Assembly (NCBI GenBank): GCA_028707675.1
Contig: JAQWAM010000079.1
Span: 1 to 6,452, forward strand
Length of the DNA: 6,452 bases
Source: Kiritimatiellia bacterium
GTDB taxonomy: Bacteria; Verrucomicrobiota; Kiritimatiellia; RFP12; UBA1067
Reading direction: 5' to 3'
Both the position numbers and the translations under genes were made by a program. Within the stretch, counting starts at the first letter, position 1. Each line of letters opens with the position of its first letter. This document shows positions 1-5,347 of this stretch, piece after piece. The notes under the pieces are model-generated. The model had not been told where the DNA came from and made no database searches. It saw only the letters and a list, made by a program, of their open reading frames with translations.

Positions 1-3000
1 TGCCAGGCACGAATCGTGTGTGATGGCGAAGTTTACGAGCCGGCGCAATACATGCAAACGCCTTGGACCGAGACGGTGCCGATCAAGGTCGAAGGCCAGC
101 CTGCGGGCTTTGTTGAAGTGTCTTATGTAAGTGAGGTGCCAACGGCTGGCGAGGGCGTTTTTCTGCAGAAAGAGCGCAAGCTGATCCGTACCATCGCCGA
201 GCGCATCGGGCAGACGGTCTTTCACCGCAAGCTCGAGAAGCTGTTGCGCGAGTGGGAGGCCGCCAACCGCTCGCTGGCGGACGACAAGCACGGCCGCGAG
301 TGGATGGTGATTTTGGACCTGTTGCGACGCACCGACGAAAAGCTGTACCTGTACACGTCGCGCAAAATGCTGTATCACCTTTTCTGGAGCGGAGTCAAAG
401 AGTCACGTCAGGTTCTTAATCTTTTCGGCACAGATTTTACGCTGACCCAGTCAGACGGCACAGGTGATTCCAACAGCCCCAGTCAGAAGCAGTCGCGCGA
501 GAGCATTCTGGCGGTCAGCGATCAGGTGTTCACGATCGCGGCTCGCCATTTGAGCGACAACGAGATACTCGACTGTCTGCACAAATGGATCAAAGAGAAC
601 AAGCTGAGTTTTCTGATCAAGACGGTGGACAGCGCCAGCACGCCTTTCAGCGCTGTGCTGGATGCGATTATGCGTTATCGGAGTCTTGCCAGCGGCGAGA
701 TTGCGCTGGATCAGCCGACCGAAAAATGGTTGCGGGTCTCGCTCATCAGGCGCTTTTTTGCCGACAATATCGAGTTCATAAACCTGGCCAAACGACATCT
801 TGAGGTTTCTGACTTCTTTGAGCTGGCGACCCACATAATCCACCCTTCCGGCAGTAACGGGCATCTGGGCGGCAAGAGCACCGGACTGTTCCTGGCGTGG
901 CACATACTGCGCAGGGCGGCGGAAAGGGACACGGCGCTTGCGGGCATCAAGACTCCCAAGACTTGGTACATGACGGCGGATTGCCTGACAGAGTTTCTGC
1001 GTTACAACGATCTTGAGGATGTGAACGAGCAGAAGTACAAGGATATCGAGCAGATCCGCATTGAATACCCTAACATCATACAGCTTTTCAAACATGCCCG
1101 TTTCCCTTCCGAAATGGCCAAGGGGATATCGATGGCGCTGGATGATTTTGGCGACAATCCGATTATCGTCAGGAGCTCGAGCCTTTTGGAAGACCGGGCC
1201 GGCACGGCCTTTTCCGGCAAGTATAAAAGTCTTTTTCTGTCTAATCAGGGCAGCAAGCAAGAGCGGCTGGAAAATCTGCTGGACGCGATCGCGGAGATTT
1301 ACGCTTCTGTTTTCGGTTCTGATCCGATCCTGTACCGCGCCGAGCACGGTCTGCTGGATTTTCATGAAGAGATGGGCATCATGATCCAAGAGGTGGTCGG
1401 CGCGCGTGTGGGGCCATATCTGCTGCCGGTATTCGCGGGCGTGGCTTTCAGCAGCAATGAGTTCCGATGGTCGCCCAGACTCAAGCGCGATGACGGTCTG
1501 ATCCGTCTGGTGCCGGGACTGGGCACCCGGGCAGTCGACCGCGTCAGTGACGACTACCCCGTGTTGCTTTCGCCCGGGCAACCCGCACTGCGGGTGAACG
1601 CAACGGCGGACGAGGTGCGGCATTATTCTCCGGCGTATGTAGACCTGATCAATATGGATTCCAGATGTTTTGAAACAGTGCAGGTGAGCCGTTTGCTGCG
1701 CGACTACGGCCAGGAGATGCCGCAGTGGGATCAGTTGGTGTCCGTGTACAGGGACGGCAATGTCTGCCGCCCCTCCAAGATCGAAACGGATTTGCGCAGT
1801 GACGAGCTGATTGTGACCTTTGACGGTTTGATAACGCGCACGGATTTCGTAAAACGGATGCGCGCGATCCTGCTGACACTGCAGGACGGTCTGGGCACGG
1901 CGGTCGACATCGAGTTCGCATCTGACGGTTCCGGTTTCCACCTCCTGCAGTGCCGCCCGCAATACACGGAAAAAGATGTCGCGCCCAGCGCCATACCGCA
2001 GGACATCCAATCCGGCAAGCTGCTGTTCACGGCTAACCGTTTCATTTCCAACGGACGTGTGCCTGACATCTCGCACATCGTTTACGTTTCGCCGGAAAAG
2101 TATGCGGAGCAGGGCAGTGTTGACGCCTTGGTCGATATCGGCAGGGCTGTCAGCCGACTCAACGCTCTGTTGCCAAAAAGGCGTTTTATCCTGATGGGGC
2201 CGGGGCGCTGGGGCAGCCGCGGCGATATCAAGCAGGGTGTTCAGGTCACGTATTCGGATATCTGCAACACGGCTGTGCTGATAGAAATCGCGCGCAAGAA
2301 AGGTTCGTACTCGCCGGAGCTTTCATTCGGCACACATTTTTTTCAGGACATGGTGGAGGCAGGCATACGCTACATACCGCTATATCCTGACGACGTTTCA
2401 GTGGTGTTCAACGAGCGTTTCCTGAACAGCTCGCACAACATTCTGGCCGGTGTGCTGCCTGAGTATGAACATCTTGCGGACGTGGTCAAAGTTATTGACG
2501 TTCCGGGCAGCGAGAACGGCGACATCCTGCGGATACTGATGAACGCCGATTTGGGCGATGCGGTCGGGTTCGTTGCCGAGCCTGCTGTTACCGAGGAAGC
2601 GCCGCCTGTAACTGCGCCGATGGCGGACACACGGGTGGTCGAGGATTTCTGGCGTTGGCGTCTGCGGATGGCCGAGCAACTTGCGCGCCGCATGATCCCC
2701 GAACGCTTCGGTGTGCAGGCTCTGTATCTTTTCGGATCGACGTCAAACGCCACGGCCGGACCGGGCAGTGACATCGACCTGCTGGTGCATTTTAACGGTA
2801 CGCCGGAGCAGCGCCAAGAGCTGATGTTATGGCTGGAGGGGTGGAGTTTGAGCCTTGCGGAGCAGAATTACCTGCGTACCGGCTACACGTCTGAAGGGCT
2901 GCTTGACGTCCATGTGATAACGGACGAGGATATCGCCAGACGCACGAGCTATGCCGTCAAGATCGACGCGGTCACCGATCCGGCATGGCGGCTGCCCCTG

Positions 3001-3021
3001 CCGGGCAAAGATGAGAGATAG
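1..3021 (+). CDS. PEP/pyruvate-binding (PPDK N-terminal-like) protein fused to a nucleotidyltransferase domain, 5' partial
   Basis: The frame is open from base 1 and its first codons (CQARI) continue into a GAF-like domain, so the true start lies upstream; the GTG at 16 is only the first possible start in the window. Residues here count from that GTG. Residues 1-75 are the end of a GAF-like sensor domain (ETPW-like TPW, KERKLIRTIAERIG), followed by a helical region to about 280. A pyruvate-phosphate-dikinase-type ATP-grasp module follows: GGKSTGL at 285-291, PIIVRSSSLLEDRAG at 382-396 (the VRSSxxxED nucleotide-binding motif), IQEVVG at 457-462, and LLQCRPQ at 643-649. A conserved block has GPGRWGSRGDIK at 728-739 and SFGTHFFQ at 770-777. 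After a Pro/Ala-rich linker (about 856-872) comes a Pol-beta-type nucleotidyltransferase: GS at 907-908, ten residues, then DID at 919-921, with D964 a candidate third metal ligand. No phosphohistidine swivel domain or PEP-binding barrel is present, so it is not a complete PEP synthase or PPDK. Its substrate is unknown. It is probably cytoplasmic, as no membrane segment is visible. Confidence 0.88.
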   Translation, partial: CQARIVCDGEVYEPAQYMQTPWTETVPIKVEGQPAGFVEVSYVSEVPTAGEGVFLQKERKLIRTIAERIGQTVFHRKLEKLLREWEAANRSLADDKHGREWMVILDLLRRTDEKLYLYTSRKMLYHLFWSGVKESRQVLNLFGTDFTLTQSDGTGDSNSPSQKQSRESILAVSDQVFTIAARHLSDNEILDCLHKWIKENKLSFLIKTVDSASTPFSAVLDAIMRYRSLASGEIALDQPTEKWLRVSLIRRFFADNIEFINLAKRHLEVSDFFELATHIIHPSGSNGHLGGKSTGLFLAWHILRRAAERDTALAGIKTPKTWYMTADCLTEFLRYNDLEDVNEQKYKDIEQIRIEYPNIIQLFKHARFPSEMAKGISMALDDFGDNPIIVRSSSLLEDRAGTAFSGKYKSLFLSNQGSKQERLENLLDAIAEIYASVFGSDPILYRAEHGLLDFHEEMGIMIQEVVGARVGPYLLPVFAGVAFSSNEFRWSPRLKRDDGLIRLVPGLGTRAVDRVSDDYPVLLSPGQPALRVNATADEVRHYSPAYVDLINMDSRCFETVQVSRLLRDYGQEMPQWDQLVSVYRDGNVCRPSKIETDLRSDELIVTFDGLITRTDFVKRMRAILLTLQDGLGTAVDIEFASDGSGFHLLQCRPQYTEKDVAPSAIPQDIQSGKLLFTANRFISNGRVPDISHIVYVSPEKYAEQGSVDALVDIGRAVSRLNALLPKRRFILMGPGRWGSRGDIKQGVQVTYSDICNTAVLIEIARKKGSYSPELSFGTHFFQDMVEAGIRYIPLYPDDVSVVFNERFLNSSHNILAGVLPEYEHLADVVKVIDVPGSENGDILRILMNADLGDAVGFVAEPAVTEEAPPVTAPMADTRVVEDFWRWRLRMAEQLARRMIPERFGVQALYLFGSTSNATAGPGSDIDLLVHFNGTPEQRQELMLWLEGWSLSLAEQNYLRTGYTSEGLLDVHVITDEDIARRTSYAVKIDAVTDPAWRLPLPGKDER

Positions 3022-3031
3022 GCAAGCCCGC

Positions 3032-3050
3032 CGCCCGGCTGGGCCGGGCG
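3032..3050 (+). terminator. GC-rich hairpin 10 bases after the stop, possible terminator
   Basis: CGCCCGGC (3032-3039) and GCCGGGCG (3043-3050) form a perfect 8-bp stem with a 3-base TGG loop. It lies just downstream of the PPDK-like gene. AAAA follows rather than a T-run, so it is not a canonical intrinsic terminator. It may stabilise the 3' end of the mRNA or help Rho-dependent termination. Confidence 0.35.
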
Positions 3051-3093
3051 AAAACGAGAGGGTAACTTCGGTGTGTGAGTGTGTAGGTGTGTG

Positions 3094-3149
3094 AGGTAGG
3101 GACGCCTCCCCGAGGCGTCCGCGGCGGTTTCGGGGAAACCGCCCTACCT
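3094..3149. repeat. Cruciform-like palindromic intergenic element (two hairpins within an outer stem)
   Basis: Outer arms AGGTAGGG (3094-3101) and CCCTACCT (3142-3149) are perfect reverse complements. Between them sit two hairpins, each with a 9-bp perfect stem and a 3-base loop: 3100-3108 with 3112-3120 (loop CCC), and 3123-3131 with 3135-3143 (loop GGG). The inner stems share two bases on each side with the outer stem, so the forms compete or branch-migrate. The compact design resembles REP/BIME or MITE-like dispersed palindromes. Whether it is repeated elsewhere in the genome cannot be seen here. It could also impede transcription between the two flanking genes. Confidence 0.7.
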
Positions 3150-3183
3150 TCAGTGTGACAAAATGGACAAGTTATAGGTAAGC

Positions 3184-3831
3184 ATGAGAACGGCTATTTT
3201 TGACTTGGACGGCACATTGGCGGATACGCTGGCGGATCTGGCGCTGTCGCTGAACCTAACGCGCGCCGAATTCGGGTTTGCGCCGCTGACCGTCCGCGAG
3301 GTCGCCGCCTGTGTGGGCGAGGGGGCGCGCGTGATGGTCGCGCGCGCCGTGCCGGATGTGCCGGAGGCTATCGACCGGCTGCTGTCGATTCAGCGTGTAC
3401 ACTATCGCGCGCATCTTCTTGACAACACTGTGTTATACCCCGGGGTGAAGGATACTTTGGATGAGCTGAAGTCGGCCGGGTGGTCTTTGGCGGTGGTTAC
3501 CAACAAACCGTCTGCGGTGACCTTTCCGATTCTTGAGGGGCTGGGGATACTGTCCCTGTTTGAGGCTGTGGTCGGCGGCGGGGACTGTCCTGAACTTAAG
3601 CCCGACCCCGCGCCTCTGCTGCTGGCGGCGCGGCGGATGGGCAAGACGCTCGATGCCGAGGACTGGATCGCGGGCGACCATTACACTGATCTGAAGGCCG
3701 GGCGTCTGGCCGGGATTAAAAGATGTTTCTGCCGCTACGGCTTTGGCGAGGCGCGCGGCGAGGCATATGATCTGGCGGTCGACCGGCTGGACGGGCTGCC
3801 GGGCGCGCTTCAGTCGCAGTCCGTCAAATAG
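3184..3831 (+). CDS. HAD-superfamily phosphatase, phosphoglycolate phosphatase (Gph)-like
   Basis: The 215-residue product has the usual length of Gph/PGMB-type HAD-IA phosphatases, which remove phosphate from small phosphometabolites such as 2-phosphoglycolate through an aspartyl-phosphate intermediate. Motif I is FDLDGTLADT at 6-15, with nucleophile D7 and acid/base D9. A helical C1-type cap occupies about residues 16-80. Motif II is VVTNKP at 104-109 (T106), motif III is the Lys of LKPDP (K139), and motif IV is AGDHYTD at 163-169, supplying D165 and D169. Many relatives have GDS at motif IV, so His166 is a mild deviation. The ATG at 3184 is chosen because it begins the canonical N-terminus MRTAIFDLDG and has a weak AGG-containing Shine-Dalgarno at 3176-3178. 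The last codons TCC GTC AAA TAG overlap a sequence that also forms the left end of the downstream insertion sequence, so the C-terminal tail may have been altered by insertion. The substrate is not provable from sequence; beta-phosphoglucomutase-like or other HAD-IA activities remain possible. Confidence 0.9.
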   Translation: MRTAIFDLDGTLADTLADLALSLNLTRAEFGFAPLTVREVAACVGEGARVMVARAVPDVPEAIDRLLSIQRVHYRAHLLDNTVLYPGVKDTLDELKSAGWSLAVVTNKPSAVTFPILEGLGILSLFEAVVGGGDCPELKPDPAPLLLAARRMGKTLDAEDWIAGDHYTDLKAGRLAGIKRCFCRYGFGEARGEAYDLAVDRLDGLPGALQSQSVK

Positions 3832-3845
3832 AAAAGACACCGTAG
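3820..3845. repeat. Outer left IS-end-like sequence overlapping the phosphatase stop codon
   Basis: TCCGTCAAATA at 3820-3830 is an exact 11-base direct copy of 3867-3877 in the inner left repeat. After a spacer of a few bases comes GACACCGTAG (3836-3845), which shares GACACCG with the inner repeat. GACACCGTAG is also exactly inverted at 5242-5251 beyond the right end. It therefore looks like an additional or older end of the same IS family. The TAG stop of the phosphatase gene (3829-3831) lies inside it. Confidence 0.55.
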
Positions 3846-3865
3846 GTTTTTTTGAGGCGTTGACG

Positions 3866-3887
3866 ATCCGTCAAATACTGGACACCG
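3866..3887. repeat. Left inner terminal inverted repeat of the insertion sequence
   Basis: The 22 bases match the reverse complement of 5190-5211 at 20 positions; the two mismatches are adjacent, in the centre. The outer part (ATCCGTCAAAT) and inner part (TGGACACCG) look like a bipartite transposase-binding end. The bases TTGACG at 3860-3865 also mirror CGTCAA at 3869-3874, making a small palindrome across the presumed boundary. Confidence 0.75.
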
Positions 3888-3932
3888 AGGGAGACCTAAG
3901 ACGAGGGGGTTGCTCAATGACATGAAGGGTTG

Positions 3933-3988
3933 CCGGGTTCCGCGCCCTGTCCAGACGGTATTCCGGCGGGACAGGGCGCGGAACCCGG
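3933..3988 (-). terminator. 20-bp perfect stem-loop just downstream of the transposase stop
   Basis: Bases 3933-3952 are perfectly complementary to 3969-3988, giving a 20-bp GC-rich stem with a 16-base loop. The loop can itself pair CGG (3956-3958) with CCG (3963-3965). On the minus strand the stem begins 11 bases after the transposase TAA. No T-run follows in either direction, so it is not a textbook intrinsic terminator, but its position fits a transcription stop or a barrier to read-through between the IS and the phosphatase gene. It could also be a structural part of the element. Confidence 0.5.
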
Positions 3989-3999
3989 GCGGTCTTCCC

Positions 4000-5202
4000 T
4001 TACGCCTCGCGCCTTGCTATCGCGTCCTGCTTGCGCAGGATCAGCGCATGTCGGCGGCGGATGTCCTCAAGTAGGCGGATCGGGTTGGTCCTTTCGCGCA
4101 GCGCGGTGAGACGCCGGATCGCGGCGGGGTCCGCGTGTTCCGACGCAGCCACCCTGTCGAGCGGGGTGGCGGGTTTGTCGTACCGCTTGGAGAACCCGTG
4201 CGCGTCCGGCCTCTTCGTTTTGGAGACGATGCGCTTGCAGGGGCGGAAGAGGTTGTTGTACAGCGATATCTTAGCGCACAGGACATCCATATCCTTTTTG
4301 AGTTCGAGGCGGTCGATGCGTCCGTAGCCGAAGTACTCGCGGACGACGGAGGCGTTCTTCTGCTCCACGCGGGCGTTGTCGTTCTTGTTCCCGGGGCGGG
4401 AGCGGGTGAAGGCGAGGGGGCGGGCACGGTCCCGCGCGTAGCCGAGCACGTGGGCGTTGATGAACTCCAGCCCGCTGTCCGAGTGCATGGCCGTGAGCGG
4501 GAACGGGAACGCGGCCTCGGCGTCGGCGAGGCCCTCCTTGGTCGCGGCGGCGCCGCGGTTCCAGACGCAGCGCAGCTCCGTCCACTGCGTCAGGCGGTCT
4601 GTGACCGTGAGGCCCCAGAAGAAATTGCCGCTCATGTCGCCCCCGCAGAACGCGACCGTGTCGACCTGCGTGTCGCCGGGGGCGGCAGGCGGCAGCGCCT
4701 CGCCCGGGACGCATGGGACGCTTGAGGTCAGAGCGTTCGCCCCGCTGCGGCGGTTGCGGCGGCGCGGGGCCTCGCGCGGGCATTTGCGAAGGACACGCTC
4801 CATCGTCGACGCGCTCATGCGCAGAACCTGCGCCGCCGCATCCTCCCCGACGTGCTCAAGCTCGCGCAGCGCGGCCATCTGGCGGCCCGCCACGATCGCG
4901 AGGTACTGTGGCGTCATGCGCCCCGACGCACGCCACAGACGCAGGAACAGCGCCTCCGCCTCGGGCGTGTACGTCTTCCCGCGCCCCTTGTGCTCGCGGT
5001 ATCTCCGGCTGCCGGTGAGCAGCCGGATGGCGTACTTGCGGTCGGCGCCAGTGACCTGACAGAAGTCGTCGATCGCGGCGCTCTTGGTTTTCTTATTCTG
5101 CAGTCCCGAATACGAGCGGCGTTTCGCGCCGACGTATTCCATCGTGGCTTTCCGTGACATCTCGTTTCTCATAGATGCCGATTCTACCACGGTGTCCAAC
5201 AT
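4000..5202 (-). CDS. Integrase-core (rve-type) DDE transposase
   Basis: This transposase cuts and rejoins DNA at the ends of the insertion sequence. Numbering is from the longest frame (400 residues). A helix-rich DNA-binding region spans about 15-150, beginning SRKATMEYVGAKRRSY and containing a Lys/Arg-rich KGRGKTY stretch. The RNase H-like catalytic core follows: D181 (DTQVDTVAF), D242 (HSDSGLEFIN) and E280 (NKNDNARVEQKN), with 37 residues between the second Asp and the Glu. The motif string TRSRPGNKNDNARVEQKN is characteristic of IS481/IS3-like integrase-core transposases; I do not assign an IS family. The frame has no stop or visible frameshift. The ATG at 5200-5202 lies within the terminal repeat, so translation more likely starts at the ATG of 5170-5172 or 5158-5160 (MSRKATMEY). 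A TAGAAT at about 5180-5185 on the minus strand could be the -10 box. The coordinates give the longest open frame. Confidence 0.9.
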   Translation of the reverse strand: MLDTVVESASMRNEMSRKATMEYVGAKRRSYSGLQNKKTKSAAIDDFCQVTGADRKYAIRLLTGSRRYREHKGRGKTYTPEAEALFLRLWRASGRMTPQYLAIVAGRQMAALRELEHVGEDAAAQVLRMSASTMERVLRKCPREAPRRRNRRSGANALTSSVPCVPGEALPPAAPGDTQVDTVAFCGGDMSGNFFWGLTVTDRLTQWTELRCVWNRGAAATKEGLADAEAAFPFPLTAMHSDSGLEFINAHVLGYARDRARPLAFTRSRPGNKNDNARVEQKNASVVREYFGYGRIDRLELKKDMDVLCAKISLYNNLFRPCKRIVSKTKRPDAHGFSKRYDKPATPLDRVAASEHADPAAIRRLTALRERTNPIRLLEDIRRRHALILRKQDAIARREA

Positions 5203-5211
5203 TTGACGGAT
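5190..5211. repeat. Right inner terminal inverted repeat of the insertion sequence
   Basis: This is the partner of 3866-3887 in inverted orientation. The ATG that opens the longest transposase frame (5200-5202, minus strand) falls inside it. That argues the real transposase start is one of the ATGs further in. Confidence 0.75.
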
Positions 5212-5223
5212 GCGCTCGATTTC

Positions 5224-5263
5224 TGGACACCGCGATTTCGGCTACGGTGTCCATGACTATGAC
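5224..5263. repeat. Outer right IS-end-like sequence with an inverted TGGACACCG pair
   Basis: TGGACACCG at 5224-5232 faces CGGTGTCCA at 5245-5253 with a 12-base spacer, a perfect 9-bp inverted pair. Bases 5242-5251 (CTACGGTGTC) are the exact inverted match of 3836-3845. TGAC at 5260-5263 sits at nearly the same distance from that core as GTCA does at the left outer end (8 versus 9 bases). The region is either a set of extra transposase-binding sites or the remnant of a related IS. Confidence 0.5.
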
Positions 5264-5286
5264 ATACCGCGCCCCGGAAGGCATTG

Positions 5287-5340
5287 TTGCCAGAAACGGC
5301 AAAGTGTGAGAGTATAAAGGCACACTTTCTAAATCAGGGC
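5287..5340 (+). promoter_or_regulatory. Possible promoter with operator-like inverted repeat and Shine-Dalgarno
   Basis: AAAGTGTG (5301-5308) and CACACTTT (5321-5328) are perfect reverse complements with a 12-base spacer containing TATAAA (5313-5318), a plausible -10 box. The best -35 candidate, TTGCCA at 5287-5292, is 20 bases away, longer than optimal. A smaller inverted repeat, TTGCC (5287-5291) and GGCAA (5298-5302), lies over it. An AGGG at 5335-5338 is well spaced for the ATG at 5348. The arrangement would suit a dimeric regulator covering the promoter of the exported protein gene, but no regulator is seen nearby. Confidence 0.4.
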
Positions 5341-5347
5341 AATGATA

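Larger units (their letters stand above)
3866..5211 (-). mobile_element. Insertion sequence carrying one DDE transposase
   Basis: An imperfect 22-bp inverted repeat (20 of 22 matching) bounds a single transposase gene. The left copy is 3866-3887, ATCCGTCAAAT-AC-TGGACACCG. The right copy is 5190-5211, CGGTGTCCA-AC-ATTTGACGGAT. The element as drawn is about 1.35 kb, a normal size for a one-gene IS. No clear target-site duplication flanks these ends (TGACG on the left, GCGCT on the right). A second, weaker set of end-like sequences lies outside (3820-3845 and 5242-5263), so the true boundary may be wider. The transposase frame looks intact, so the element may still be mobile. Confidence 0.75.

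Noticed and set aside
451..2076. Long open frame of 541 codons on the minus strand inside the PPDK-like gene
   Set aside because: It lies wholly antisense to a gene with clear domain motifs, its product is rich in Arg, His and Gln with no recognisable domain, and long antisense frames are expected in GC-rich DNA.
1..3831. PPDK-like gene and phosphatase gene as one metabolic operon (PEP and phosphoglycolate)
   Set aside because: A 162-base gap with strong hairpins separates them, and the first protein lacks the domains needed for PEP synthesis, so adjacency alone does not support a shared pathway.
3847..3853. Run of seven T after the phosphatase gene as an intrinsic terminator
   Set aside because: No adequate GC stem immediately precedes the T-run, so only half of the required signal is present.
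4135..5157. Several plus-strand frames of 100-200 codons opposite the transposase gene
   Set aside because: They are low-complexity Arg/Ala/Gly/Pro-rich products antisense to an intact DDE transposase, and none has a motif or a convincing ribosome binding site.
3857..5214. GCG on each side as a 3-base target duplication of the IS
   Set aside because: Three bases in GC-rich DNA is weak, and it needs the left boundary moved six bases outside the matched inverted repeat. I see no convincing target duplication.
3820..5263. Repeated TGGACACCG motifs as a CRISPR-like array
   Set aside because: The copies are in mixed orientation, irregularly spaced and placed around a transposase gene, which fits IS ends rather than direct repeats with uniform spacers.
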